A stretch of DNA of 64,000 nucleotides. It comes from Lyngbya sp. PCC 8106. Lineage in GTDB: Bacteria; Cyanobacteriota; Cyanobacteriia; Cyanobacteriales; Microcoleaceae. The stretch covers positions 62,001 to 126,000 of the forward strand of contig NZ_AAVU01000003.1 in NCBI RefSeq assembly GCF_000169095.1. Direction: 5' to 3'. A program made the translations under genes and the position numbers. Shown in pieces: positions 43,129 to 52,776 of the stretch; the stretch's first letter is position 1; each line of letters starts with the position of its first letter. The notes beneath the pieces are model-generated. The model searched no databases, was not told the origin of the DNA, and saw only the letters and a list, made by a program, of their open reading frames with translations.

Positions 43129-43866
43129 TTATACAAGACGATATTCGTATAATTCTCTATAGATTTCATTACACTTGGAAAGAAGATCATGAAATCGCTC
43201 CGGGATGTCATCAGTTTTCGGTTTGTAGGGGTGAAACTCAGTTGAACTTCTTACTGTGTCATACCATTGATATTGAGACCAAGTGTCATTGGTTGGATTA
43301 CCCTTAGACCAGTTTAGCATTACATCGGTGAATTCTACTTCTACTGCTTCGCAAAGTAAAGACAAGATACGGCGCGGGTTTTTCTGTAGATCGCGAGCAT
43401 CGATGACGGGCGGAATTTTACCCGTGTGGTTACGGATCATGTCAAACAATTGCTTTAGTCGTAATATTCCGATGGTCTCTAATGTCGGATTAGGCCATAG
43501 TTGGATATATGAAAGAAGCATATCCCGTGGCTCACGAATCAGAAAGCAGTTTGTCAATTTGGTAATCCAATCAATATCCATGTGTGGTAGAAGTCGATAG
43601 ACCATAAATTTTTGATAATAGATCGACTTTTCATTTGGTATTAACCCTGTTGTCAGTTGCTCCACGACCTTGATCCAATCTGTTTCATAGTGGTTGAGCA
43701 CTTCATCTATCCCTGGGTCTTTCCTATCACTACATAATAGATAATGTGGATAAAATGGCTCGTCATGCACGAAAGTATCTGGGCGATTTCCCCAAGAGCG
43801 CATCATAACTGTTGAAAGACATCGTGGACAAGCCCACATACCAATACGTTTAAGTTGAATTGCCAT
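43129..43866 (-). CDS. Sulfotransferase-family protein
   Basis: 245 residues. 'ACPRCLSTVMMRSWGNRPD' near the N-terminus is a 5'-phosphosulfate-binding loop of the P-R-x-x-S-T type. 'FLIREPRDMLLSYI' matches the 3'-phosphate-binding segment of PAPS sulfotransferases. 'VIDARDLQKNPRRILSLLCE' is also family-like. It would transfer sulfate to an unknown small molecule. Intact gene, 164 bp downstream of the SET-domain gene on the same strand. Confidence 0.8.
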   Translation of the reverse strand: MAIQLKRIGMWACPRCLSTVMMRSWGNRPDTFVHDEPFYPHYLLCSDRKDPGIDEVLNHYETDWIKVVEQLTTGLIPNEKSIYYQKFMVYRLLPHMDIDWITKLTNCFLIREPRDMLLSYIQLWPNPTLETIGILRLKQLFDMIRNHTGKIPPVIDARDLQKNPRRILSLLCEAVEVEFTDVMLNWSKGNPTNDTWSQYQWYDTVRSSTEFHPYKPKTDDIPERFHDLLSKCNEIYRELYEYRLV

Positions 43867-44030
43867 TAAATCAAATTCCTCTTTCTGGTAATCCTGGATA
43901 GTAATGATAAGTGCAGATTATAGTATTATAGTGATGTATGAAGTTCCAGATTACTTAAATGTGATGACTTAACTTTTTAGAAAAAAGTAATTTTGTATCA
44001 CAAGTACGGTATAACCCAATAATTAAACTA

Positions 44031-44417
44031 TTAAACGAATTTGTCTGCATTAATATACTCATCAATGTTGGTATAGAATAGCGTGACTTCCTCACCTTTG
44101 TTAATATCTTTTAGTGCGATTAAGTGAGACCATAAACCAATTTCATTTTCGATCCACTCTACACGCGCATTAGGCTTTTTTTCATGATTGCAAAGAGAAG
44201 CTAAACCAAAAATCAGATATCTCTTCACATCTTTACTTTTGCCATATTCTGATAGTTGTACAAAGTAATACTTGAAGACTTCTGTTTCAGAAATACTTTG
44301 TTTTTGTTCAAACGGAAAAATTTCTACAGGAGCAACTTCAAGTAATGTTCCTTTGGGAATATCCTGTGTGGCAATAATTCCTCGGCCTTTATTAAGAATT
44401 TTTTTGACTTCAATCAT
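44031..44417 (-). CDS. SET-domain protein
   Basis: 128 residues consisting only of a SET domain: 'NKGRGIIATQDIPKGTLLEV' at the N-terminus, 'LASLCNHEKKPNARVEW' (the NH motif), and 'LKDINKGEEVTLFYTN'. SET proteins methylate lysines with S-adenosylmethionine. A bacterial minimal SET protein of this size may act on one substrate protein, which is unknown. GAGGAGATC-like sequence just before the ATG gives a good ribosome-binding site. Confidence 0.85.
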   Translation of the reverse strand: MIEVKKILNKGRGIIATQDIPKGTLLEVAPVEIFPFEQKQSISETEVFKYYFVQLSEYGKSKDVKRYLIFGLASLCNHEKKPNARVEWIENEIGLWSHLIALKDINKGEEVTLFYTNIDEYINADKFV

Positions 44418-44572
44418 TGATGATCTCCTCCTATAGATAAATCTTTAACATTAATCGACAACAACTTATCGGAACTCATCAACAAAGCTTACCATTTTTG
44501 CTTGCCTAATCTCGACTAGAAACAGACAAACTCAACGGACTTATCAGTTAGGCATGACGACAATGGCGCATA

Positions 44573-44880
44573 TGTGGATTAAATTGGTGTCAGAGACTCT
44601 TCCCGAAATAGGATTAACGTCCCAAATACATGGCGCAATTTGATTCTTGAGTCCAGTAATATTATCGTCTTCAATTGCACTGTTTTCCAATTTTGAATAG
44701 AATGCCCTAAGAAGAAGCAAGAGTGAGGTGATACGCTGTTGCCCATCGATAACTTCAATTTCAATCTTTCCAGATTCATCATTTATATGGTCGTTGATAA
44801 TCAGGAATAATGAATTTTGTTCCCTGCATTTCAGAAAATAGGCTACTTATACTTTTTTTCGTGACGTTAAGTTCCGCCAT
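44573..44880 (-). pseudogene. DUF262 (GmrS-type restriction) gene remnant
   Basis: From an ATG at 44880 the minus strand reads 'MAELNVTKKSISSLFSEMQG' and 'IIPDYQRPYK', then stops. A shifted frame continues 'NDESGKIEIEVIDGQQRITS' and 'LLLLLRAFYSKLENS'. The 'PDYQRPY' and 'DGQQR' motifs are those of DUF262, the NTPase/nuclease part of GmrSD-type restriction systems. The stretch between them is deleted and the C-terminus is missing. Confidence 0.75.
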
Positions 44881-45007
44881 ATTTTACTCCTTAAAAAATC
44901 ATTCCTTCTGAACCCTGATATGATATCATCTTATGTCTTTGTAACACAACCACGTAAGATATCGACCAATCGCCTCAATGATCTATCTGCTAAAGGTTTT
45001 GCGGTAT

Positions 45008-45048
45008 GCGATCGCTATTCCTGTGAGTCGTGATTTTTAGGTGATCGC
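45008..45048. repeat. 41-bp HIP1-bounded dispersed repeat, copy 3
   Basis: Begins GCGATCGC, has the core TGTGAGTCGTGATTTTTAG and ends GTGATCGC. It lies about 90 bp before the second ppk2 fragment. Confidence 0.8.
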
Positions 45049-45137
45049 CGTATCCGTCAAAAAATTAGCGATCGCATTGACAACATTTACGCATCAATCA
45101 AGACATTCTTCAAGGATTGTCTTGCTAAATCGATAAA

Positions 45138-45439
45138 AACGTTTTCTAGAACGGATTAATCGCCCTGAAAAGAATTGGAAATTCTCTGTAAATGATGCGA
45201 AAGAGCGCAGATTTTGGGATGACTATATGAGTGTCTATGAGGATATGTTCAATCATACGAGTACAAAATATGCTCCTTGGTACATTATCCCCGCCGATCA
45301 CAAATGGTTTACTCGTCTGGTTGTGGCGGGTATCATTTACACACAGTTAAAGGAACTGAACCTCAAGTATCCAAAGGTTAGTAAAGAACAACATCAAGGA
45401 CTTTTGAATGAGAAGGCAATGCTTGAAAGTCAGAAATAG
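45138..45439 (+). pseudogene. Second ppk2 3' fragment
   Basis: Encodes 'FLERINRPEKNWKFSVNDAK' to 'LESQK', nearly identical to the last about 100 residues of the ppk2 gene ending at 42903. The rest of the gene is absent. It suggests duplication of this locus followed by deletion, or recombination between two ppk2 paralogues. Confidence 0.85.
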
Positions 45440-45812
45440 GAACAACAATCCTTTAGCTGAGACTAACTCATGCTTCTTTCTGATGTCTATTTCTGCTGGA
45501 TCAGCATCATTTTTGCTGCTTAACGGGATAGTAATTAATGGAATTTATGTCTAGATTGTGAATCCTTGATTTCTAATCAATAAAAATCAATATATCAAAC
45601 AAATCAAACAATGTAAATGAGAAATAAGTGTCAGAATCATACCTATTCATTCAACATCTTTTGATTGGGTAGCAAAAAGCATTTTCACACTAATCAATCA
45701 CTATTTAAGAGCCTCAGTTACTTGAAGTGCAATTCATTTTGTACGTTCGGCATAGCCGAAAAAATCAGCAAAGATTTCTGCAAATCAATAGCTAAATACC
45801 AAAGGAATCCCC
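45440..45812. other. A/T-rich intergenic stretch
   Basis: No gene seen. It contains the presumed promoter of the truncated proton ATPase and runs of AATCAA-type sequence around 45570-45620. Confidence 0.45.
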
Positions 45813-47303
45813 ATGGTGAAACCCGTTGCTCATCGACCCAAAGCTTCCAAAGCAAGTCCTGATCCGAAAGACGATCTGAAAACCCTGCCGATGGATCAAC
45901 TAGAGGCAAAACTAGAGTCGTCACCAGAGGGTCTCAGTCAAGACGAGGCGAGTAAACGGCTGAAGCACTATGGACCGAACGAAATTAAAGAAGAGAAAAC
46001 TAATCCATACCTGAAATTCCTCAGCTATTTTTGGGGTCCCATTCCCTGGATGATCGAGGTGGCCGTAATTCTATCAGGTGTAGTTGGACATTGGCCAGAT
46101 TTTTTCATCATTCTGCTGTTGCTGGTTGCTAATGCCGTAGTCGGCTTTTGGGAAGAACACGAAGCAGGGAATGCGATCGCCGCCCTGAAGTCTAAGCTGT
46201 CCGTTAAGGCGCGGGTGAAACGGGATGGAAAGTGGATCACACCGCCGTCCCGTGAATTGGTTCCAGGGGATGTGATCCGCTTGCGTTTGGGCGACATTGT
46301 GCCAGCAGATGCCCGCCTGCTAGAGGGTGACTCAGTGAAGGTGGATCAGTCGGCACTTACGGGCGAATCCCTGAGCGCCACTTGTAAACCAGGCGAGGCT
46401 GTCTTTTCTGGTTCAATCATTCGCCAGGGTGAAATTGAAGCCCTCGTCTATGCTACGGGTGAGCATACCTACTTCGGCAAGACGGCGCAACTGGTGCAAA
46501 CGGCACACACCACTAGCCACTTTCAAAAGGCAGTTTTGAAGATTGGTAATTACCTGATCTTTCTGGCGCTGGCGCTGGTGACGTTGATTGTTACCGTCGC
46601 AATTTCCCGGGGCGACCCGCTCCTCACTACGATGCAGTTCGCGCTGGTGCTGACCGTGGCTGCGATTCCGGTGGCAATGCCGACGGTGCTATCGGTGACG
46701 ATGGCAGTGGGTGCGCGACTACTCGCAAAGAAACAAGCGATCGTCAGCAAGTTAGTGGCGATCGAGGAATTGGCGGGTGTGGATATGCTATGCGCGGACA
46801 AGACGGGCACGCTGACCCAAAATAAGCTGACCCTGGGCGATCCGTTTTGCGTCAACGATCTTTCTGCCGAGCAAGTGATTCTCAATGGGGCGCTGGCATC
46901 GCGTACTAAAAAACAAAGACGCATTGCAGGGCTATCAGATTGAACATTTTCAGCCCTTCGATCCGGTGCATAAACGTACGATCGCGCCCACATCCAGACC
47001 CTAATGTATTTAAAACTGTCTGTAGCCGGACATCTAACTATCTTCCTGACCCGCACCCAAGGCCCCTTCTGGTCGATTCGCCCCGCAAAAATTCTATGGA
47101 TTGCCGTTCTCGGCACCCAAATTCTAGCCACACTGATCGCTGTGTATGGGGTATTTATGACACCCCTGGGCTGGGGTTGGGCACTGTTGGTTTGGGGCTA
47201 TGCGCTGGTATGGTTTCTCGTAAATGACCGCGTGAAACTGCTCACCTATTGGCTTTTGAGCTTGCTACGATCAAGACGCAGAAGACGTCTCAACATGGCT
47301 TGA
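45813..47303 (+). pseudogene. P-type proton ATPase with central deletion and frameshift
   Basis: Starts as an intact P3A-type H+-ATPase: 'GLSQDEASKRLKHYGPNEIK', 'VDQSALTGESLSATCKPGEA', 'PVAMPTVLSVTMAVGARLL', and the phosphorylation site 'CADKTGTLTQNKLTLGDPF'. After 'ALASRT' (about 46907) the frame is lost. Another frame reads 'ALQGYQIEHFQPFDPVHKRT', then the sequence jumps at about 46980 to the last membrane helices ('YLKLSVAGHLTIFLTRTQGP', 'LVWGYALVWFLVNDRVKLL'). The nucleotide-binding domain and about four helices are gone. It cannot pump. Confidence 0.9.
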
Positions 47304-47419
47304 GGGCGGTGAGCAGGGTTTACGAGGCTAATTTCACCACCAGCCAATATTCTTACCTGCAAACAGACCTATGAACGCGCCTACAGCCTGATCAATACCG
47401 TTTACCACGGTTTTCTCAT

Positions 47420-47622
47420 GCTTCAGCTGTCCAGACTGGAGCAACCACTGCCAAAGCATTTAAGGCAGCTCTTAAAGTTTACCCTACACATTCGAGTCGA
47501 TTCAGATTCCGAATTGCAGCTATAATATGAGTAGAGTCAGTGCGAGCTTTTCCCTGAGATTTAATGAGTTTCAGTTGTTGGCAGCGTTCTAATATTTTGT
47601 CGAGTAATATTGAGTTCTCCAT
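47420..47622 (-). pseudogene. IS1182-type transposase fragment
   Basis: Minus strand: 'LLDKILERCQQLKLIKSQGK' and 'ARTDSTHIIAAIRNLNRLE', then an in-frame TAA, then 'TLRAALNALAVVAP'. 'GKxRTDSTHVLAAIRxLNRLE' is typical of IS1182-group transposases. Short and interrupted; a relic. Confidence 0.75.
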
Positions 47623-47624
47623 GC

Positions 47625-48255
47625 TTAAAAAAACATGGATTCGTGCGCGGAATTGTTACACGGATTAAAATCCGCTTCACAATGCTTTCGACAAGATTTA
47701 GAAAGATTATCCAAAAAATATCGATGTGGCACACTCAAAGATGCCCTAGCGATCTTAGCAAGTTGCTGTGTCGTTACTTTTATTTTGCGGATTATATTGG
47801 CACTGCCGTTACAATCGGCGTTAATTAGTTGTCCTTTAGAATCTCTGTATAATCCTCTTTTAATTCGCTTTCCTGATGCTTTCCACCCTGAGGGTTTTTC
47901 ACCGAATGTAGGCAGAGTATCAGCATCTAAAAAACTAGCTTTCGAGGTGTAATATTCTTCAGTATCAATAAATTCTATCCCTTGCTGTTCACCGAGTTGA
48001 GCAGTGCGGGATTTTAATGTTGCCGTCGGAACATGAACAAAATACTGGTTATTTTTCTTCCCAATGTTGATGCTGTCTTTGCTCCGTTTATTCCACCCAA
48101 AAACAATTGTCTAAACCTTGTTATTGAGACACCAGTTGACGATGAACCTGGCAGCTTTATTAATATTATCACGCATTTGGCGATTGCGGTTTTCTGTTAT
48201 AGCTGCTAGCTGTTCATCCCAGTATCCTTGCTCAGTCTGATTACTTACTAACCCC
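47625..48255 (-). pseudogene. tnpB (IS200/IS605 OrfB) 3' remnant, copy 2
   Basis: A longer remnant than copy 1. The minus strand reads 'GYWDEQLAAITENRNRQMRD', 'NINKAARFIVNWCLNNKV', then an in-frame TAG, 'TIVFGWNKRSKDSINIGKKN', 'YTSKASFLDADTLPTFGEKP', 'LINADCNGSANIIRKI'. The 376 bp shared with copy 1 differ at only a few positions. The N-terminal half of TnpB is missing; the remnant stops where the cyclase gene begins. Confidence 0.88.
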
Positions 48256-49623
48256 ATGTCAGATCACTTACACCAAATTTTAATTGTTGATGATGAACCT
48301 GCAAACCTGATTTTATTAGAAGAACTGTTAAAATCAGAGGGCTATGAAATCCTCTTAGCTGCATCGGGAATCGAGGCATTACAACTGGCAAAAACGACAT
48401 CGCCTGATTTGGTTTTGTTGGATGTAATGATGCCTGAAATGGATGGGTTTGAAGTTTGTGATAGTCTCCGAAAAGATGAGCAGTTGAAAGTTACACCTGT
48501 TATTTTTCTGACTTCATTAGATGATGAACAGTCCCAAATTAAAGGACTGGAATTAATGGGAGATGATTATATTACAAAACCATTTAATAGTCGTTTACTT
48601 TTAGCTAAAGTGTCGAGTCTCTTGCAACTCAATCAAATGCGAACCCAAACGACACAAGTTGATAGCCAGAGGATTTCAGATGATCATAATGAGGGTTCAG
48701 TGTCAGTAGAGGTTGATGAAGATGCTTCGGAAAAATTACGGTTATTTGTTCCTGAACAGTTTCTAGAACGGATTGCGCCTCAAGGTGTTAACTCGATCAA
48801 ATTGGGTAACTTTACAGAAGAAGAATTAACGATTTTATTCTGTGATATTCGAGGATTTACAACGATTGCTGAGTCTCAAACCGCCAGTGAAACGTATCAG
48901 TGGTTAAATGTATTTTTTAATCAAATGAGTCTTTGTATTGACTCTAACTATGGCTTTATTGATAAGTATCTCGGAGATGCAATTATGGCTGTTTTTGATC
49001 GAGAACAGTTTCATCAGGAAGATGCACTCAATGCAGCAATAATTATGCAAAGAAGCCTAGAAAAATTTAACGAAGATCGCGATCAATTTCAAATTCAAGA
49101 GCCTTTAAAAATTGGCATTGGGATTAATACAGGAATAGGAATGATCGGTACATTAGGTTCAGAAAGCCGGATGGATTCAACGGTTATCGGTGATGTGGTT
49201 AATACTGCTTCTCGCTTAGAAGGATTAACTAAAAGCTATGGTTGCAAAATTATAGTCAGTGAAGAAACAATCTTTTATAAAGAACAGTCTTTAGAAAAAA
49301 CTGCATTAACGGATGCAAAATTTACGGATAAATCTGAAACAAATTCTAGTTCATTTTATTATCGATGGCTGGATAAAGTTGCGCCTCGGGGAAAGCAAAA
49401 AGCGATTAAAATCTATGAACTCTTTGGAAATCAAAGTCATCTGATTGATTCAGATAAAACCCAAACCTTAACTCTATTTGAAAACGGAGTAGAAGCTTGG
49501 CAAACCGGAGAATTAACCCAAGCTTTATTATACTTTAAGCAGGTGATCGAACAAGATCCCACTGATATTGTCGCAGAACTCTATATTCAACGGTGTCAAG
49601 AGCAACTCAAAGTTGATGGTTAA
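48256..49623 (+). CDS. Response regulator fused to adenylate/guanylate cyclase
   Basis: 455 residues. The receiver domain is about 6-128 with Asp56 in 'DLVLLDVMMPEMDGFEV' and 'DDYITKPFN'. A class III cyclase domain runs about 180-395: 'LTILFCDIRGFTTIAES' (metal Asp197), 'DKYLGDAIMAVFD' (metal Asp241), and 'IGDVVNTASRLEGLTKSYG'. A short TPR-like tail follows ('WQTGELTQALLYFKQVIEQD'). It should make cAMP (or cGMP) under phosphorelay control. Its ATG abuts the tnpB remnant, so its native promoter may have been displaced. Confidence 0.92.
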   Translation: MSDHLHQILIVDDEPANLILLEELLKSEGYEILLAASGIEALQLAKTTSPDLVLLDVMMPEMDGFEVCDSLRKDEQLKVTPVIFLTSLDDEQSQIKGLELMGDDYITKPFNSRLLLAKVSSLLQLNQMRTQTTQVDSQRISDDHNEGSVSVEVDEDASEKLRLFVPEQFLERIAPQGVNSIKLGNFTEEELTILFCDIRGFTTIAESQTASETYQWLNVFFNQMSLCIDSNYGFIDKYLGDAIMAVFDREQFHQEDALNAAIIMQRSLEKFNEDRDQFQIQEPLKIGIGINTGIGMIGTLGSESRMDSTVIGDVVNTASRLEGLTKSYGCKIIVSEETIFYKEQSLEKTALTDAKFTDKSETNSSSFYYRWLDKVAPRGKQKAIKIYELFGNQSHLIDSDKTQTLTLFENGVEAWQTGELTQALLYFKQVIEQDPTDIVAELYIQRCQEQLKVDG

Positions 49624-49667
49624 CTGTGTTCGCTTCAGTGGGAATCAACAAGATCAAGAACTCCGTA

Positions 49668-49874
49668 TTAACTTCCCCAAGAGTCAATAATACTCTGTAA
49701 AGATTCTCCGGCTTTTTGCCAATTCTGGGCTAAATCGGTACTGCGATCTTTTTTGAGAAATTCGGCTTCTTTTTGACAATGAGAAGCAAGTCCTTGAATC
49801 ACGCTTTTAAGACCATGTTCTTCAATCAGTAGATTGAGAGAATGGGTTAACTTTTCGTCTTTGGGTTCTACCAT
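49668..49874 (-). CDS. Small helical protein, unrecognised
   Basis: 68 residues with 'LNLLIEEHGLKSVIQGLASH', a Cys, and 'AQNWQKAGESLQSIIDSWG'. Compact and soluble. I recall similar short proteins in other cyanobacteria but no function. Convergent with the cyclase gene. Confidence 0.65.
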   Translation of the reverse strand: MVEPKDEKLTHSLNLLIEEHGLKSVIQGLASHCQKEAEFLKKDRSTDLAQNWQKAGESLQSIIDSWGS

Positions 49875-50246
49875 AATTTGACAAGGTTTTTAACTAAAAA
49901 GAGTTGAGAACTGACATAATTCATTGTACCAAAAGAAGTTCAATAATTTAGGAATGGGGAGTAGGAAAGTCTGTTCGCCCAGCCTGTCATTAGGTGCCGC
50001 ATCTCACTCCTTGATGAGAAAAATCAGTAGAGTTAGGAAAAATGAGCCAGCATTTTGATTATAAGGGTGACGAGTGACTGTTGACTGTATGAGAATCTTC
50101 GAGTGCGTAAAATCTAGCACATTCTAACTTTTATTGAGTGTTTATTGATACATCAGAAAACCCGGAAAACCCCGTTTTCAGAATGCTTAGACTCGGGTAA
50201 CAATGTTAAATATATTACTTTTATCGGCAAACCCGAATAGGAGCTT
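49875..50246. other. Intergenic region before the dynamin-like gene
   Basis: No gene seen. It is divergent, holding promoters for the 68-residue protein and the dynamin-like GTPase. AACCCGGAAAACCCCGTTTT at about 50159-50178 is a short inverted-repeat-like stretch. Confidence 0.4.
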
Positions 50247-52772
50247 GTGATCATGAACCAGGGTATACCACAGTGTCAAAATTTGCAAGAACAGGTTGAG
50301 AGTCTACTGGGACTGCTACACAGTGAACCAACGCTGCGACAGCAGGATGTCAGTGGGGTACGCGCCGCCCTCGATAAAGTGATTTCTCCCACGTTTGAAA
50401 TTGTCTTTGCGGGGGCTTTTAGTGCGGGTAAGTCGATGTTAATTAACGCACTGTTGGGGCGGAAACTCCTCTACAGCGCCCAAGGACACGCCACTGGAAC
50501 TGAATGTTATATCCGGTATGCGGAACAAGATCAAGAACGAGTGGTGTTGACTTTTTTGAGTGAAGTTGAAATTCGCGAACAGGTCAAAACGTTATGTAAA
50601 TTATTAGATTTACCGCTTGTTGGCAATATTAATCAACCCGAAACCGTCAAACATTTACAACAGCAAGCCAAAGCTATTTTAGAACTCGAAGGCGGTGAAG
50701 CCCGTTCGGAACGTGCTAAACAAGCGAAAGCTGTAGAGTTGTTATTACAAGGATTTGAAGCTAACCGCGATCGCATTCAAACCCTGAATAATGCAACTTA
50801 TTCTATGGAGCATTTTAACGCAACAAATATCGAAGAAGCAGCACAATATGCACGTCGAGGAAATAATAGTGCAGTTCTCAAACGAATTGAATATTATTGT
50901 TATCATTCTTTGCTGAAAGATGGTAACGTGATTATTGACACACCGGGAATTGATGCACCTGTTCAAAAAGATGCTCAAATTGCTTACGATAAAATAGAAA
51001 ATCCAGAAACTTCGGCAGTTGTGTTTGTGTTGCGAACGGCTTCAACGGGAGAATTAGCAACAGAAGAAACCGAACTTCTCGAAAAAATGCAAGGAAGTTC
51101 AGGAATTCGCGATCGCGTGTTTTATGTGTTTAACTATATCGACGCAACTTGGTTTGATGATCAGTTAAAATCTCGCTTAGATTATCATCTCAGAACACAA
51201 TTTCGCGAGACAACTCGGGTTTACAAAACAAGTGGGTTACTTGGGTTTTATAGCAACTTAGTTCAACAACAAACCTATCAGTCTGATCGCTGGGGTTTAG
51301 ATTCAATTTTTGGGGAGACTGTACACAGTGAAAATGGAGTTGAAAATACACCGCAGTTTGTGAATGAGTTTAACCGTTACTGTTTGGTTTCAGGACGTTT
51401 ACCCTCGAGTAAGTTTCCGATTCCTACTCAGGTTTTAGTTGCAGATCGTCCGAATGAAAAATATACTGCTATTCTCAATTCTTTGGGAAATTCAGTGTTA
51501 GAACATCTGATCAAAGATAGCGGCGTTGAAGAATTTCGGGATGCAATGACTCGGTATTTGATGGACGAAAAACGACCGCAGTTGTTTGAAGTGTTAGCCA
51601 ATGATTTACAACCTGTTTGTATTAGTTTGCGGGAATCTTATCTAAAAGCTTGGCGGGAGTTAGAGAGTCAACCCCATGAAGTAGATGCACTCAAAGCACA
51701 AAAGTTAAAACAGCTAAATACCGAACTCAAACAAATTGGCGATGATTTTTGTCAACACATCGAAAAAGAGTTAAATATAGTTGTGGCGAGTGATGAAAAT
51801 TTAGCCTTTGAGGAGGATTTCAAAAAGCTTCAACGACGGATGATTAGTCGCTTGGATGTACTGATTAGAACCTTCTCTGTTGGGGAGACTCATAAACGCG
51901 CCCAAGCCAGCCATAAACGCAATGCAGTTGTTCCCATTATGGGAATTTTAGCTGAGGCTTTCTATTATCTAGCCAATGAGTTAGAAGTGGTTTTGGAGGA
52001 TGCGTCTAAGGAGTTGATAGATAATTTCTTTTATCAACTTTATGAACGAGTTCGTAAAGCAGATTATTACAGCAAATTGTATCGTTTATTGGGGAATGAT
52101 AACGGGGTTGAACAGAATTTAAAACATTGGTGTGAACAGGCGAAAGCAGCCTTAGTGAATGAGTCGAAAACGGAATGCGATCGCTATATTCGAGAACGTC
52201 CTGAATTTTATTCAGAGGGAACGGTTTCGGTGTTTCAATTGCGTCAAGTTTTACAAGAAGCTTGTCAGGGTTATGACTATGAAAGTATAGTCAAAGCTGA
52301 ACCTGCTATTCGTCAATTGTTGAAGATTGATTTTGATCCAAAAATTGGTGGAACGATTCTCCGAACTTACCGCCCAACGGTGAATAAAACGTTGATTCAT
52401 TATTTGTTAGAACCGTCTCATCAATTGGCGACTCATATTTTGCAACAGCATGATAAAGCTTGCGAACATTTAGCAAAAACTTTGGATAAAGAAGCGTCTG
52501 AACAGTTGATGGTGAATGAGAAACAAAAGGTAGCATTGAAGGAAAAAATTGAGGCTTACAACAAATCAGTTAAAGGAATTAACCAGTGTTTAGAAATGAT
52601 GCGACTAGATCGCAAAACGTTACCGGAAATTTCGGATATGGATTTGTTGACTTTACCTGTGGTTGTTGAGGTGATTTCGACGGATAGTTTACAAGAAAAA
52701 CTGGCGGAGATTTCTGAGTCAGAAAATGGATCTGTTTCGCCTAAAAATGGATTAGTTTTGTCTGATATATAA
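50247..52772 (+). CDS. Bacterial dynamin-like GTPase
   Basis: 841 residues. The GTPase domain carries G1 'FAGAFSAGKSMLINALLG' (about 55-72), a G2 Thr in 'GHATGTECYI', and G3 'VIIDTPGIDAPVQKDA' (about 230). 'FYVFNYID' is a probable G4-like region. The remaining 450 residues are helical, as in dynamin stalks. Bacterial dynamins act in membrane remodelling, fusion or stress protection. No paired dynamin gene lies next to it. The start is one of two near ATGs (50247 or 50253). Confidence 0.88.
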   Translation: MIMNQGIPQCQNLQEQVESLLGLLHSEPTLRQQDVSGVRAALDKVISPTFEIVFAGAFSAGKSMLINALLGRKLLYSAQGHATGTECYIRYAEQDQERVVLTFLSEVEIREQVKTLCKLLDLPLVGNINQPETVKHLQQQAKAILELEGGEARSERAKQAKAVELLLQGFEANRDRIQTLNNATYSMEHFNATNIEEAAQYARRGNNSAVLKRIEYYCYHSLLKDGNVIIDTPGIDAPVQKDAQIAYDKIENPETSAVVFVLRTASTGELATEETELLEKMQGSSGIRDRVFYVFNYIDATWFDDQLKSRLDYHLRTQFRETTRVYKTSGLLGFYSNLVQQQTYQSDRWGLDSIFGETVHSENGVENTPQFVNEFNRYCLVSGRLPSSKFPIPTQVLVADRPNEKYTAILNSLGNSVLEHLIKDSGVEEFRDAMTRYLMDEKRPQLFEVLANDLQPVCISLRESYLKAWRELESQPHEVDALKAQKLKQLNTELKQIGDDFCQHIEKELNIVVASDENLAFEEDFKKLQRRMISRLDVLIRTFSVGETHKRAQASHKRNAVVPIMGILAEAFYYLANELEVVLEDASKELIDNFFYQLYERVRKADYYSKLYRLLGNDNGVEQNLKHWCEQAKAALVNESKTECDRYIRERPEFYSEGTVSVFQLRQVLQEACQGYDYESIVKAEPAIRQLLKIDFDPKIGGTILRTYRPTVNKTLIHYLLEPSHQLATHILQQHDKACEHLAKTLDKEASEQLMVNEKQKVALKEKIEAYNKSVKGINQCLEMMRLDRKTLPEISDMDLLTLPVVVEVISTDSLQEKLAEISESENGSVSPKNGLVLSDI

Positions 52773-52776
52773 GACT

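Noticed and set aside
47300..47420. Possible gene end between the proton ATPase relic and the IS1182 fragment
   Set aside because: Short open frames in both directions but no recognisable family and several stops.
31168..48255. Interpretation of the island as an integrative element or prophage
   Set aside because: No integrase, tRNA target, att repeats, relaxase or phage structural genes were seen.
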